From: Georgenia soli
GTDB lineage: Bacteria > Actinomycetota > Actinomycetes > Actinomycetales > Actinomycetaceae
Reading direction: 5' to 3'
Length of the DNA stretch: 64,000 bases
Assembly: GCF_002563695.1 (NCBI RefSeq)
Contig: NZ_PDJI01000004.1
Coordinates: 558,001-622,000 of the forward strand
Shown: positions 50,979-62,542 of the stretch, in pieces
How the letters are laid out: every line of letters begins with the position of its first letter
How positions within the stretch are numbered: position 1 is the stretch's first letter
Program-made: the position numbers and the translations under genes
Notes under the pieces: generated by a model
The model's input: only the letters and a program-made list of their open reading frames with translations
Told to the model about the DNA's origin: nothing
Database searches by the model: none

Positions 50979-52232
50979 ATGAGCACCTCTCCCGGCGGTC
51001 CGACGACGTCGGAGACGCCGCACCTTGCGTCGCGCGGACGCCGCGGCGTCGCGCCGTGGGTCCCGGCCACGCTCGTGCTCACCGTCGTCGGCTGGGGCGG
51101 CAACCAGTTCACGCCGCTGATGCTGCTCTACCGCGACACGCTCGGGCTGTCCTCGGTGACGGTCAACGCCGTGCTGGGCGTCTACGTGCTCGGTCTCATC
51201 CCCGCCCTGCTCCTCGGCGGACCTGCCTCCGACCGGATCGGGCGGCGGCCGGTGACCACGTGGGCGGTGCTCGCCGCCCTCCTCGGCTCGGCCGTCATGG
51301 CGGCGGCACCGCTCGGCGCCTGGCTGCTGTTCCCCGGCCGGTTCATCACGGGCGTCTCCGTCGGGCTGGCCATGGCCGCGGCCACCAGCTGGGTCAAGGA
51401 GCTCTCCAGCCCGCCGTTCGACCACGCCGCCGCGGGCGCGGGTGCCCGCCGCGCGTCGGTCGGGCTGACCGCCGGGTTCGGCTTCGGTCCGGTACTCACC
51501 TCGGCGATGGCGGAGTGGGCCCCGGCTCCGGAGGTGCTGCCCTATCTCCTCCACCTCGCCGTCACGCTGCCCGCCCTGCTGGCCGTGCGCGCGCTCCCGG
51601 AGCCGTCGCGGCTGAGCCCGCGCCGGAGCGTCCACGGCGGGCCGGCCGCGCCCTCGGTGCACCGTCCGCGATTCCTGCGCGTGGTGACCCCCGCGGCGCC
51701 GTGGGTGTTCGGGGTCAACGCGGTCTCCATCGCCGTCGTCCCGCTCGTCCTCTCCTCGGCCGTCGCCGGGCACGGCCTCGCCTACGCCACCCTGCTGATC
51801 GCCCTCACCTTCGGCGCGGGGCTGGCGGTGCAGCCGCTCGCCCGGCGCCTCGACGACCCCGGGAGCGCCCGCGCGCTGCTGGTGGCCCTCGGCGTGGTGA
51901 TCCTCGGCCTGGGCGTGACGACCCTGACGGCGGCGAGCCTGAACCCCTGGATCGGCATGGCGGGCTCGGTGGTGCTCGGTTCCAGCTACGGCATCAACCT
52001 CGTCTCCGGGCTGCAGGAGGTCCAGCGCATCGCCGGGCCCCGCGACCTCGGCGCCCTCACCGGGATCTTCTACGCCCTCGGCTACCTGGGCTTCCTCCTG
52101 CCCACGGTGATGGCCGCGCTGGCGGGGTGGTTCGACTACGTGGCGATGCTCTCTGCGCTCACGGTGCTCGCCGCGCTGTGCCTGGCCGTCGTCGCCCGCA
52201 GCTCCCGCAGCGGGCTCCCGCAGCGGGACTGA
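50979..52232 (+). CDS. MFS transporter
   Basis: A 417-residue major facilitator with 12 predicted helices. The loop between helices 2 and 3 is GGPASDRIGRRPVTTW, the MFS signature, and GWGGNQFTPLMLLYRD lies in the first helix. ATG 50979 is seven bases below TAGCGT, which overlaps the stop of the kinase gene. The substrate is unknown. Confidence 0.88.
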   Translation: MSTSPGGPTTSETPHLASRGRRGVAPWVPATLVLTVVGWGGNQFTPLMLLYRDTLGLSSVTVNAVLGVYVLGLIPALLLGGPASDRIGRRPVTTWAVLAALLGSAVMAAAPLGAWLLFPGRFITGVSVGLAMAAATSWVKELSSPPFDHAAAGAGARRASVGLTAGFGFGPVLTSAMAEWAPAPEVLPYLLHLAVTLPALLAVRALPEPSRLSPRRSVHGGPAAPSVHRPRFLRVVTPAAPWVFGVNAVSIAVVPLVLSSAVAGHGLAYATLLIALTFGAGLAVQPLARRLDDPGSARALLVALGVVILGLGVTTLTAASLNPWIGMAGSVVLGSSYGINLVSGLQEVQRIAGPRDLGALTGIFYALGYLGFLLPTVMAALAGWFDYVAMLSALTVLAALCLAVVARSSRSGLPQRD

Positions 52233-52241
52233 CCGGGCCGC

Positions 52242-52922
52242 TCAGCCGTCGTGCCAGCGCACGACGACGTCCGCGCGCGCTCGGGTGCTCGCCACCAGCT
52301 CGGCGTTGCGCTGGTCGGAGCCCTCGGCGAACGCGGTCGCAACCTCCGGCGGACGCCCGTGCGCGAGGTGCCGGGCGAGCAGCCGGGACCGCCGTGCGTC
52401 GTCGTCGACCTCCACGAACCAGGTCTCGTCGAGCAGGCGGCGCAGGCGCTGCCAGGGATCGGTGGGGAGCAGGAGGTAGTTGCCCTCGGTCAGCACCACC
52501 GGGGTACCGGCGGGGACGGGCACCGCGCTGCCGATGGGCTCCTCGAGGTGCCGGTCGAAGAGCGGGGCGTAGACCGTCGGGGAATCCTCGCGCTGGACGC
52601 GGACGCGCCGCACCAGGGAGACGTACCCCTCTGCGTCGAAGGTGTCGGGCGCTCCCTTGCGGTCCGCCCGTCCCAGCCGCTCGAGCTCGGCCTGGGCCAG
52701 GTGGAACCCGTCCATGCCGACCACCACCGCGTCGGTGCCCGCCTCCTGGAGCGCGGCCGCGAGCAGCGCGGTCAGCGTCGACTTGCCCGCGCCTGGGGCG
52801 CCGACCACGCCGATCAGCGCCCGGCCCCGGCGGTCGGGGCCGCCCTGGCGGCGCACCATGTGGACGCGGTCCACGAGGGCCGACACGTCGTCCGGCCCGG
52901 CGAGCAGCGTCGTCGCGTTCAT
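52242..52922 (-). CDS. P-loop nucleoside/nucleotide kinase, uridine kinase-like
   Basis: A 226-residue P-loop kinase. GVVGAPGAGKSTL at 38-50 is the Walker A loop, VVGMDGFHLAQAELERLGR near 72 and VVLTEGNYLLLPTDPWQRLR near 140 match the uridine kinase/pantothenate kinase-like group annotated as nucleoside kinase family protein (YfdG or fructose-type substrates also proposed). ATG 52922 overlaps the SpoU methyltransferase stop by four bases. The substrate is not known. Confidence 0.85.
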   Translation of the reverse strand: MNATTLLAGPDDVSALVDRVHMVRRQGGPDRRGRALIGVVGAPGAGKSTLTALLAAALQEAGTDAVVVGMDGFHLAQAELERLGRADRKGAPDTFDAEGYVSLVRRVRVQREDSPTVYAPLFDRHLEEPIGSAVPVPAGTPVVLTEGNYLLLPTDPWQRLRRLLDETWFVEVDDDARRSRLLARHLAHGRPPEVATAFAEGSDQRNAELVASTRARADVVVRWHDG

Positions 52923-53827
52923 GCGCGGCGTTGGGCCCGGGCCGAGGCGTAGAGACAGACCGTCGCGGCGGTGGCCAGGTTGAGAGACTCGGCGAGCCCG
53001 TGGATCGGCACCCGTACCGCGGCGTCGCACAGGGACCGCTCCTCCTCGGCAAGTCCGTGCGCCTCGTTGCCGAACACCCAGACGGTGGGGCCGGTCAGGT
53101 CGGGGGCGACGAGAGCGGTGGCGGTGAGCTCGTCGGGGTCGGCGGGCAGGCCCGGGAGGTCGGAGCGGTCCTGGAGGTCGTCGAGGTCCCACTCCCCCGC
53201 GCCGTCGGCGGCCAGGACGACGGGGCGGGACATCTTCCGCAGGGCAGAGAGCACGTCACCCAGGTCATGGCCGGTCACGACGGGGAGGTGGAAGAGCGAT
53301 CCGGCGGTCGAGCGGACCACCTTGGGGTTGAGCAGCTCGACGCTGCCGGCCGCGAGGACGACGGCGTCCGCCCCGGCGGCGTCGGCCGCGCGGATGACGG
53401 CGCCGGCGTTGCCGGGGTCGTTCACCCGGGCCAGGACCGCGACGAGCCGGGGACCGGCGCCGTCGTTCAGGGCGGCGAGGTCCGCAAGGGCCGGAGTCGT
53501 CGTCGGGCCGCGCTCGTCCAGGACGGCGAGGACGCCCTGGGCGTCCGGGCTCATGGCGTGGAGCACCTCGGGGCTCGCGGTGTGCACGTAGCGGCCGCCC
53601 GCACGGGCAGCCTCGACGATCTCCGGGTGGCGGGCCGCGGCGTCGCGCGTGAGGTAGACGTCGCGGACCTGGGCGGGCACGTGCCGGACGGCCTCGCGCA
53701 CCCCCTGGGGCCCCTCGACGAGGAACTGCTGGTGCCGGGAACGAGCCGAGCGCCCGGACAGCCGGCCGACCCTTCGCACCCGCTCGGCGCGGGGGTTGGT
53801 CAGCTCGGTGTCCAGGCGCTCGGTCAT
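52919..53827 (-). CDS. SpoU/TrmH-family RNA 2'-O-methyltransferase
   Basis: A ~302-residue SPOUT methyltransferase with a trefoil-knot fold. Motif 1 is NDPGNAGAVIRAADAAGAD, motif 2 VWVFGNEAHGL, motif 3 VPIHGLAESLNLATAATVCL; an N-terminal substrate-binding domain (LSGRSARSRHQQFLVEGPQG) precedes it. ATG 53827 has GCAGGA eight bases upstream, while ATG 53836 is too close to it. It follows rplT as tsnR does in M. tuberculosis. The rRNA or tRNA target is unknown. Confidence 0.9.
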   Translation of the reverse strand: MTERLDTELTNPRAERVRRVGRLSGRSARSRHQQFLVEGPQGVREAVRHVPAQVRDVYLTRDAAARHPEIVEAARAGGRYVHTASPEVLHAMSPDAQGVLAVLDERGPTTTPALADLAALNDGAGPRLVAVLARVNDPGNAGAVIRAADAAGADAVVLAAGSVELLNPKVVRSTAGSLFHLPVVTGHDLGDVLSALRKMSRPVVLAADGAGEWDLDDLQDRSDLPGLPADPDELTATALVAPDLTGPTVWVFGNEAHGLAEEERSLCDAAVRVPIHGLAESLNLATAATVCLYASARAQRRA

Positions 53828-53871
53828 GTCGGTCATCCTGCCGTGCTGCGGCAGGTGCGCGCCGGGTCCGC

Positions 53872-54252
53872 TCAGGCGGCCGGGGCGTTGACGTCCGCCG
53901 GCAGAGCCTCGCGGGCGGTGGCGACGAGCGCGTTGAACGCGGCGATGTCGGTCACGGCCAGCTCGGCGAGCATGCGGCGGTCCACCTCGACCCCAGCGGC
54001 CTTGAGGCCCTGGACGAAGCGGTTGTAGGTCATGCCCTCCGCACGGACCGCAGCGTTGATGCGCTGGATCCACAGCCGCCGGAAGTCACCCTTGCGGGCG
54101 CGACGGTCGCGGTAGGAGTAGGTCATCGAGTGAGTGACCTGCTCCTTGGCCTTGCGGTAGAGGCGCGAGCGCTGGCCGCGGTAGCCGCTGGCGAGCTCGA
54201 GTGTCGTACGGCGCTTCTTCTGGGCGTTGACCGCCCGCTTGACGCGTGCCAC
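53872..54252 (-). CDS. rplT: Ribosomal protein L20
   Basis: A 126-residue large-subunit protein with a basic N-terminal extension ([20 protein letters not shown]) and [18 protein letters not shown]. It binds 23S rRNA and in other bacteria controls infC-rpmI-rplT expression. Third gene of that operon, 28 bases below rpmI. Confidence 0.97.
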   Translation of the reverse strand: MARVKRAVNAQKKRRTTLELASGYRGQRSRLYRKAKEQVTHSMTYSYRDRRARKGDFRRLWIQRINAAVRAEGMTYNRFVQGLKAAGVEVDRRMLAELAVTDIAAFNALVATAREALPADVNAPAA

Positions 54253-54280
54253 GTCAGTCTCCTAACAGTTGGGGCGGCGG

Positions 54281-54475
54281 TTACTTGCCGAGCAGCTTCT
54301 TGATCTTCTTCACGTCGGCCGGGGCGACCGCCTGGTCCATGGCGAGGCGGCGGGTGCGCCTGCTCGGCTTGTGCTCGAGCAGGTGACGCTTGTTGGCCTG
54401 CTCCCGCATGAGCTTCCCGCTGCCGGTGACCCGGAAGCGCTTCTTGGCACCGGAGTGCGTCTTGTTCTTCGGCAT
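54281..54475 (-). CDS. rpmI: Ribosomal protein L35
   Basis: A 64-residue basic protein of the large subunit ([20 protein letters not shown] and then KKIKKLLGK). It lies between infC and rplT in the usual order. Confidence 0.97.
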   Translation of the reverse strand: MPKNKTHSGAKKRFRVTGSGKLMREQANKRHLLEHKPSRRTRRLAMDQAVAPADVKKIKKLLGK

Positions 54476-54568
54476 GTTCGTCCCTTGTCCGTCCGCACCG
54501 CCGACCGGCGCAGATGTGTCCTGCCCTGGACCATTCGGCCCAGGGCGTCCTCCAGGTTCGTCGTCCGC

Positions 54569-55258
54569 CTAGGAGGCGGTCTCGCTCTGAGCGGCCTCTC
54601 CGGGGGCGGTCCCGCCCTGGGGCGCCTCTCCCGCGGTCTCCGCCGGCGCGGCCTCGTCCGGGGCGTCCCCGGCGTGGCCGTGCTTGGTGGACCGCTTCGT
54701 GGCCCGCTCCTCGTCGCGCTTGCGACGCTGCTCGCTCTTGGCCTCGGCCTTCTTCCGGTGCGGGCCGATGACCATCGTCATGTTGCGGCCGTCGAGCCGC
54801 GGCGACGACTCGACGGAGCCGAGCTCGGCGACGTCGTCCGCGAGCCGCTGCAGCAGGCGCATGCCCATCTCGGGGCGCGACTGCTCGCGACCGCGGAACA
54901 TGATCATGACCTTGACCTTGTCGCCGCCCTTGAGGAAGCGCTCGACGTGGCCCTTCTTGGTCGCGTAGTCGTGCGCATCGATCTTCAGGCGGAACCGGAT
55001 CTCCTTGAGAACGGTGTTGGCCTGGTTGCGGCGCGCGTCGCGCGCCTTCATCGCGGACTCGTACTTGAACTTTCCGAAGTCCATGAGCTTGGCTACGGGC
55101 GGGCGCGCGTCAGGGGCGACCTCGACCAGGTCCAGGTCCGCCTCCTTCGCCAGGCGCAGGGCGTCCTCGACCCGGACCACGCCGACCTGCTCGCCGGCCG
55201 GGCCTACCAGCCGGACCTCGGGCACGCGGATCCGCTCGTTGATGCGGGGCTCGCTGAT
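54569..55258 (-). CDS. infC: Translation initiation factor IF-3, apparent AUC start
   Basis: IF-3 keeps subunits apart and proofs start codons. The 229-residue protein begins [20 protein letters not shown] and has the linker helix ([12 protein letters not shown] region) and C-terminal domain ([20 protein letters not shown]). A ~45-residue Lys/Glu/Ala tail follows. The best start is ATC 55258, because GAGGAG lies six bases upstream and the alignment fits; the next usual start (GTG 55327) would lie inside an attenuator hairpin. Non-AUG starts of infC are known in E. coli and allow IF-3 to limit its own synthesis. Confidence 0.95.
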   Translation of the reverse strand: MSEPRINERIRVPEVRLVGPAGEQVGVVRVEDALRLAKEADLDLVEVAPDARPPVAKLMDFGKFKYESAMKARDARRNQANTVLKEIRFRLKIDAHDYATKKGHVERFLKGGDKVKVMIMFRGREQSRPEMGMRLLQRLADDVAELGSVESSPRLDGRNMTMVIGPHRKKAEAKSEQRRKRDEERATKRSTKHGHAGDAPDEAAPAETAGEAPQGGTAPGEAAQSETAS

Positions 55259-55505
55259 GCTGTGCTCCTCTACGTCGTCTGTCGCGACCGCCGTAGAACG
55301 AAGAAGGCCTCCGTCGTGCGGTCGCACGCGGAGGCCTCGAGGTCTGTGCCGTGCACGGACGCCGGAGCGGCCCGTGCGGGCACTGCCGGGGGCGAACCCT
55401 CGGCGACCAGGACCCGGCCTCTGTTCCGCCTTGCGGCGGGTCGAGACCTAGGTGGGAGAATCTCCGCTTGCGCACCAGGGACTGCTCCCTGGTCGGTCAG
55501 TTGTC
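55259..55505 (-). promoter_or_regulatory. infC leader
   Basis: A ~245-base structured 5' region. A perfect 8-bp stem (55474-55493) with loop CTGC lies near its 5' end and TAGCCT at ~55511-55516 could be a -10. A long hairpin followed by a T-rich tract (55305-55337) precedes infC. Ribosomal-protein or IF-3 control is plausible but unproven. Confidence 0.55.
55305..55337 (-). terminator. Attenuator-like hairpin in the infC leader
   Basis: AGGCCTCCG pairs with CGGAGGCCT, and the inner CGTGCG pairs with CGCACG around a 2-base loop, with a single bulged base. On the minus strand it is followed by TTCTTCGTTCT. It lies about 47 bases above the AUC start, so it could stop transcription before infC. 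Confidence 0.6.
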
Positions 55506-55591
55506 TAGGCTAGCACGGACCGCTCGCCACGCATGTGCGGGCGGCCGTGGTGCGGGACACAGGCGCCCGAGCGCCCCGGCCCGCGCCCCGG

Positions 55592-57664
<2,073 letters not shown>

Positions 57665-57710
57665 GCGCCCGAGTCTGGCAGGGCCGGGCGGTGGGGCGCT
57701 CGTCGGGGGC

Positions 57711-58559
57711 TCAGGCGACCTGCGTCGGTGCCAGCTCGAGGGAGTCGACGCGCTCGCGCAGCACGGGGTGGTCCGACAGCGCGCGGCTGGTGCGCCCGAC
57801 GACGTCGCGCAGCTGGTCCTTGTCGAGCCCGGCCCGCACGGCCACCACGACGCGCAGCTCCGCGGTGCCGCCCCGCTCGAGCCGGACGCCGACGAGCTCC
57901 GTGATGCCGCGCAGCGCGTCCACCGCGACGCCGGGAAGCTCGGGGTCGGCCCAGGACGGGGTCCAGGGCTGCTGCTGGGCGAGCGCCCACACGGCGGGGC
58001 GGGGCACCAGCACGGTGACCTCGTTGCCGGGGTCGAGCACGAGGAGGGAGTCGCTCTCCTGGACGGCGGAGAGGGCGGCGCGGGTGGCCTCGACGGGCAC
58101 GGGCCGCGAGCCGGCGTTCCAGGTCTGCATCGCCGCGACGGAGGAGAAGACCGGCAGCGCCGACCGGCCGTCCGGGGTGCGCACGGAGACCATGGCGGCG
58201 GACGCCATGGCGTCGCCGCTGCGGTCGCCGGACCGGAACTTCTCGGCCGCGTGGGGCGCGACGTTGCCGTCCGCGTCGGTGCCGGGGTGCTCGTGCGCGA
58301 CCACCGGCACGATGACCCGGCCCGTGCGCATGGCCTCGACGACGGCGACCACGCGTTCGCCGTCGTCCTCGCGGGCGAGGGCGGCCGCCATGGCGGGCTG
58401 GACCGTCCCGTCGTCGCCGGAGAAGGGGTTCGGCCTCAGCATCCGGCCGGCCCAGGGCTGGCCGGCGGAGTCGGTGAGCGGGAGGTCGTGGCCGTGCTCG
58501 TGAGGTCCGTGGCCGCCGTGCGGCGCGTGGCCGGACGGGACGCCCGGGTGGGTGGTCAC
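57711..58559 (-). CDS. SseB-family protein
   Basis: A 282-residue protein with an SseB N-terminal domain found at this place (after hisA) in many actinobacteria. The first 30 residues are His-, Gly- and Pro-rich ([15 protein letters not shown]). The core contains [33 protein letters not shown] and a C-terminal [20 protein letters not shown] part. GTG 58559 overlaps the hisA stop (GTGA). SseB acts on rhodanese-like enzymes in E. coli; here the role is unknown. Confidence 0.82.
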   Translation of the reverse strand: MTTHPGVPSGHAPHGGHGPHEHGHDLPLTDSAGQPWAGRMLRPNPFSGDDGTVQPAMAAALAREDDGERVVAVVEAMRTGRVIVPVVAHEHPGTDADGNVAPHAAEKFRSGDRSGDAMASAAMVSVRTPDGRSALPVFSSVAAMQTWNAGSRPVPVEATRAALSAVQESDSLLVLDPGNEVTVLVPRPAVWALAQQQPWTPSWADPELPGVAVDALRGITELVGVRLERGGTAELRVVVAVRAGLDKDQLRDVVGRTSRALSDHPVLRERVDSLELAPTQVA

Positions 58560-59290
58560 GGCCGTCCCGCGACGTCGAGGGCCTCCGGGAGGGTGAACGC
58601 GCCGGCGTAGAGGGCCTTGCCGACGATGGCTCCCTCGAGCCCGACGTCGGTCAGGCCGCGCAGGGCCTCGATGTCGGCCAGGTTCGCCACGCCGCCCGAG
58701 GCCACGACGGGGGCCTTCGTACGGGCGCAGACCTGCCGGAGCAGCTCGAGGTTCGGGCCGCGCAGGGTGCCGTCCTTGGTCACGTCGGTGACGACGTAGC
58801 GGGCGCACCCGTCGGCCTCGAGGCGGTCGAGCACCTCCCAGAGGTCACCGCCCTCCTGCGTCCAGCCGCGGGCCGCGAGCGTGGTGCCGCGCACGTCCAG
58901 GCCGACGGCGACGCGGTCGCCGTGCCTGGCGATGACCTTCGACGTCCACTCCGGGTTCTCCAGCGCGGCGGTGCCGAGGTTGACGCGGCGGGCGCCCGAG
59001 TCGAGGGCGCGCTCGAGGGAGGCGTCGTCGCGGATGCCGCCGGAGAGCTCGACCTGCACGTCCAGCTCGTCGACGATCCGCGCGAGCAGCTCGTGGTTCG
59101 AGCCGCGCCCGAAGGCGGCGTCGAGGTCGACGAGGTGGATCCACTCCGCACCGTCCTCGACCCACGCGGCGGCGGCCTCCGCCGGGTCGCCGTAGGTGGT
59201 CTCGGAGCCGGCCTCGCCCTGGAAGAGGCGGACGGCCTGCCCCTCCACGACGTCGACGGCGGGCAGCAGCTGCAGGCGCGGTGCGCTCAT
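58556..59290 (-). CDS. hisA: Phosphoribosyl isomerase A (HisA, probably bifunctional PriA)
   Basis: A 244-residue (beta/alpha)8-barrel enzyme that isomerises ProFAR in histidine synthesis and, in actinobacteria, often also PRA in tryptophan synthesis. [20 protein letters not shown], the catalytic Asp near residue 11, [10 protein letters not shown] near 76 and [15 protein letters not shown] near 200 are present. Operon with hisH and the SseB-like gene. PriA activity is inferred from phylum. Confidence 0.93.
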   Translation of the reverse strand: MSAPRLQLLPAVDVVEGQAVRLFQGEAGSETTYGDPAEAAAAWVEDGAEWIHLVDLDAAFGRGSNHELLARIVDELDVQVELSGGIRDDASLERALDSGARRVNLGTAALENPEWTSKVIARHGDRVAVGLDVRGTTLAARGWTQEGGDLWEVLDRLEADGCARYVVTDVTKDGTLRGPNLELLRQVCARTKAPVVASGGVANLADIEALRGLTDVGLEGAIVGKALYAGAFTLPEALDVAGRP

Positions 59291-59303
59291 GTGTCTCTCT
59301 TTC

Positions 59304-59948
59304 TCAGCGGCCCAGGGACGTGACCCAGTTGCGCAGCAGCTGGGCGCCTGCGTCGCCGGACTTCTCGGGGTGGAACTGCGTGGCGCTCAGCGCCCCGTTC
59401 TCGACGGCGGCGACGAAGGGCACGCCGTGCTCGGCCCAGGTGACCAGGGGCGGCTCGAGCGGGGTGTCGCTCGTCAGGTCCGCGGCCGGGTCGCTCTGCA
59501 CGGCGTAGGAGTGGACGAAGTAGAACCGCTCGTCGGCCACGCCGTCGAAGAGGACGGAGCCCTCGGGGGCGCGGACCGGGGACCAGCCCATGTGGGGCAC
59601 GACCGGCGCGTCGAGCTTCGTGACCTCGCCGGGCCACTGGTCCAGGCCGGGGGTGCGCACGCCGTGCTCGTCGCCGGCCGTGAACAGCACCTGCAGGCCG
59701 ACGCAGATGCCCAGCACCGGACGTCCGCCCGCGAGGCGGCGCTCGATCAGCTGGTCGCCGCGCACCGCGCGCAGCTGCTCCATGACGGCGGCGAAGGCGC
59801 CCACGCCGGGTACGACGAGCCCGTCGGCCTCGGCCACGGCCTTCGGGTCGGCCGTGAGCTCGACGTCCGCGCCGACGCGCTCGAGGGCGCGCACGGCGGA
59901 GCGGACGTTCCCCGAGCCGTAGTCGAGGACGACGACGCGCCGGCTCAC
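59304..59948 (-). CDS. hisH: Imidazole glycerol phosphate synthase glutaminase subunit
   Basis: A 214-residue class I amidotransferase that feeds ammonia to HisF. The Cys is in [16 protein letters not shown] near 88, His-Glu in [10 protein letters not shown] near 200. GTG 59948 overlaps the preceding gene by GTGA. Its partner hisF is not in the window. Confidence 0.95.
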   Translation of the reverse strand: MSRRVVVLDYGSGNVRSAVRALERVGADVELTADPKAVAEADGLVVPGVGAFAAVMEQLRAVRGDQLIERRLAGGRPVLGICVGLQVLFTAGDEHGVRTPGLDQWPGEVTKLDAPVVPHMGWSPVRAPEGSVLFDGVADERFYFVHSYAVQSDPAADLTSDTPLEPPLVTWAEHGVPFVAAVENGALSATQFHPEKSGDAGAQLLRNWVTSLGR

Positions 59949-60679
59949 GGCTTCCTCCGGCGGAGGCCGCGCCCGAACATGCGGGCCGCCTTCCACCGCG
60001 GGAGGGTGCCGGAGCGCTGGTGCCCCTTGACCTGGTCGGGCCGGGTCCGGCCGAGGATGAGGTCCTCGATCACCTGGTCGGCTCCGGCGAGGATGAGCCC
60101 GGCCGGCACGTCGTCCTCCGGCTCGCCGGAGGTGTAGCGCCGGGCGCTGATCTGGCCGGACAGCCCGGACTCGATACCGACGTCGGTGGCGAGGTCCGCC
60201 ACGAGCAGCACCACGCCGGCCCGCGAGAGCCGCGAGAGGTTCTTCGCGACCTCCTCGGCCTCCGGCGGGAAGCCGCCGTCCTCGCCGCCGAGGAGCTGGG
60301 AGATGTCCCAGTCGTCGACGGGGGCCTTGGCCGCGATCTCGAGCGCCGCGACCGCCCCGGAGGAGGACGGCACGACGTCGACGTCGATCCCCGCCATCGC
60401 GCACAGCCCCGCCAGGGCGGGCGCCGACGCGACGGGGGTGAGGACCAGGGCGAGCTTGGCCGGGCTGCCGGACGCACCCGCAGGGGCTGCGGCGTCGTCC
60501 GCGGGGGCGGTGTCGTCCGCGGCCGTGTCGTCGGCAGCGGCCTCGTCGGCGCGGCGGGTCGCGTGACCGGTCGGGGCCTCGGGCGCCTCCGGGACGTCGT
60601 CGAGGGCGCGCAGCATCCGCTCGACGTCGTCCGCCGTCAGCGGGGTGTCGTCACCGCGTGGGTCACCGGGTTCGGTCAC
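59945..60679 (-). CDS. Conserved hypothetical protein between hisB and hisH
   Basis: A 244-residue protein. Residues 1-80 are acidic and Ala/Pro-rich (disordered). The C-terminal half is globular: [20 protein letters not shown], then [24 protein letters not shown] and [21 protein letters not shown] basic C-terminus ([11 protein letters not shown]) follows. It overlaps hisB and hisH by four bases each, so it is firmly inside the his operon, but no catalytic motif is recognised. Its role is unknown. Confidence 0.8.
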   Translation of the reverse strand: MTEPGDPRGDDTPLTADDVERMLRALDDVPEAPEAPTGHATRRADEAAADDTAADDTAPADDAAAPAGASGSPAKLALVLTPVASAPALAGLCAMAGIDVDVVPSSSGAVAALEIAAKAPVDDWDISQLLGGEDGGFPPEAEEVAKNLSRLSRAGVVLLVADLATDVGIESGLSGQISARRYTSGEPEDDVPAGLILAGADQVIEDLILGRTRPDQVKGHQRSGTLPRWKAARMFGRGLRRRKP

Positions 60680-61293
60680 AACGCTCCCTTCGTGGAGGGC
60701 ACACCCTCGACGCGCGGGTCGACCGCGACGGCCGCGCGCAGGGCGCGCGCGAGGGCCTTGAACTGGGCCTCGACGATGTGGTGCGGGTCGCGGCCGCCCA
60801 GCACGCGCACGTGGAGGCAGATGTTCGCGTGGTGCGCGAGGGACTCGAACACGTGCCGGGTCAGCGAGCCGGTGAAGTGACCGCCGATGAGGTGGTACTC
60901 CTGCCCCGCGGGCTCGCCGGAGTGCACGAGGTAGGGCCGCCCGGAGACGTCCACGACGGCCTGGGCGAGCGCCTCGTCGAGCGGGACGAGCGCGTCGCCG
61001 AAGCGGGCGATGCCCTTCTTCTCGCCGAGGGCCTGGCGCAGGGCCTGTCCGAGGCAGATGGCGACGTCCTCGACGGTGTGGTGGGCGTCGATGTGGGTGT
61101 CACCGGTGGCCTGGACGGTGAGGTCGATGAGCGAGTGCTTGCCCAGCGCGGTCAGCATGTGGTCGTAGAACGGCACCGACGTCGAGATGTCGGTCCTCCC
61201 CGTCCCGTCCAGGTCGAGCTCGACGACGACGTCGGACTCCGACGTCGTGCGCGTCACCCGCGCGGTCCGCGTTCCCGCGAGCACCTCGGTCAC
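60676..61293 (-). CDS. hisB: Imidazoleglycerol-phosphate dehydratase
   Basis: A 205-residue Mn enzyme of histidine synthesis. Two DHML/HHTVE-type metal motifs are present: [16 protein letters not shown] near 44 and [17 protein letters not shown] near 68. The GTG start overlaps the hisC stop by GTGA, and the stop overlaps the unknown gene. Confidence 0.96.
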   Translation of the reverse strand: MTEVLAGTRTARVTRTTSESDVVVELDLDGTGRTDISTSVPFYDHMLTALGKHSLIDLTVQATGDTHIDAHHTVEDVAICLGQALRQALGEKKGIARFGDALVPLDEALAQAVVDVSGRPYLVHSGEPAGQEYHLIGGHFTGSLTRHVFESLAHHANICLHVRVLGGRDPHHIVEAQFKALARALRAAVAVDPRVEGVPSTKGAL

Positions 61294-62441
61294 CAGCCCA
61301 GCACCTCCTCCAGGGCCGCCTTGAAGGCGGCCGTCTCCTGCGGCGTCCCGACGGACACGCGCAACCAGCCCTCGGGTCCGACCTCACGGATCAGGACGCC
61401 ACGCTCCAGCAGACCATTCCACACCTCGTGCCGGTCCGGGAAAAGACCGAAGAGCACGAAGTTGGCGTCCGACTCGGCCACCTCCAGCCCGTGGTCGCGC
61501 AGCCAGCCGACCAGGGCGTCGCGCTCGGCGCGCAGCGAGGCGACCTGCGCCATGAGCTCGCCGCGGTGGCGCAGGGCCGCGAGCGCCGCCGCCTGGGTCA
61601 CCGCCGAGAGGTGGTAGGGCAGGCGCACGACGCGCAGGTGGTCCACCAGGGCCGGCGTCGCCGCGAGGTAGCCCAGCCTCAGCCCGGCCATGCCGAACGC
61701 CTTCGACATCGTCCGCGACACCGCGAGGTGCGGGTGACGACCGAGCAGCGTGAGAGCGCTGGGCACCCCCTCCCGGCGGAACTCGCCGTAGGCCTCGTCC
61801 ACGACGACGACGGCGGCCGTGGGGGCGCCGTCGGGACCGGTCGGGCCGGCGTCGACGGCCGCCTCGCAGATCGCTTCCACGGTCTCGAGCGGCAGCGCCG
61901 TGCCGGTGGGGTTGTTCGGGCTGGCGAGAAGGACGACGGCGGGCCGGTGCTCCGCGATCTGCTCACGGACGTGCGTCAGGTCGAGGGTGAAGTCCGCCTC
62001 GCGGCGCCCGGCGACCCAGGCGGTGAGGGTGTCGCGGGCGTACTCGGGGTACATCGAGTACGTCGGCGCGAAGGACAGCACGTTCCGCCCCGGTCCGCCG
62101 AACGCCTGCAGCAGGTGAAGCATGACCTCGTTGGAGCCGTTCGCCGCCCAGACCTGCTCGGCGCCGACGTCGACGCCGGACTCCACGCGCAGGTACTCCG
62201 CCAGCTCGGTGCGCAGCTCGAGGAAGTCGCGGTCCGGGTAGCGGTTGAGCCCGTGCGCGGCCCTGGCCACCGCGTCCGCGATGTCCGCGACGACCGCCTC
62301 CGAGGGCGGGTAGGGGTTCTCGTTGACGTTGAGCAGGACCGGCACGTCCAGCTGCGGGGCGCCGTAGGGCTCGAGGCCCTCGAGCCCCGGGCGCAGCGGC
62401 AGACGGACGTCCGCGGTGGGGGTCTCTGCGGGGGTGGTCAC
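61290..62441 (-). CDS. hisC: Histidinol-phosphate aminotransferase
   Basis: A 383-residue fold-type I PLP enzyme. [15 protein letters not shown] near 37, [17 protein letters not shown] near 105, [14 protein letters not shown] near 172 and the PLP lysine in [17 protein letters not shown] near 250 are typical. GTG 62441 lies six bases below TAGACT with TCCTCC between, so it has no Shine-Dalgarno sequence. hisD, which often precedes it, is not within the window. Confidence 0.96.
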   Translation of the reverse strand: MTTPAETPTADVRLPLRPGLEGLEPYGAPQLDVPVLLNVNENPYPPSEAVVADIADAVARAAHGLNRYPDRDFLELRTELAEYLRVESGVDVGAEQVWAANGSNEVMLHLLQAFGGPGRNVLSFAPTYSMYPEYARDTLTAWVAGRREADFTLDLTHVREQIAEHRPAVVLLASPNNPTGTALPLETVEAICEAAVDAGPTGPDGAPTAAVVVVDEAYGEFRREGVPSALTLLGRHPHLAVSRTMSKAFGMAGLRLGYLAATPALVDHLRVVRLPYHLSAVTQAAALAALRHRGELMAQVASLRAERDALVGWLRDHGLEVAESDANFVLFGLFPDRHEVWNGLLERGVLIREVGPEGWLRVSVGTPQETAAFKAALEEVLGW

Positions 62442-62447
62442 GGAGGA

Positions 62448-62453
62448 AGTCTA
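62448..62453 (-). promoter_or_regulatory. -10 box for a leaderless hisC mRNA
   Basis: TAGACT on the minus strand ends six bases before the GTG start of hisC. The spacing fits a leaderless transcript for the his operon. No convincing -35 is seen. Confidence 0.5.
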
Positions 62454-62542
62454 GGCTGCACCGGCCCGGCGCCCGGCGTGTGGTCCGGCCCGGGAGACGG
62501 CCGTGGCCGGTGTCACGCGGCGTGGCGCTTCGACGTCCCGCG

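Noticed and set aside
54569..55327. infC starting at GTG 55327
   Set aside because: This start lies in a predicted hairpin, has no ribosome-binding site and adds residues unlike IF-3; ATC 55258 has a well-placed GAGGAG.
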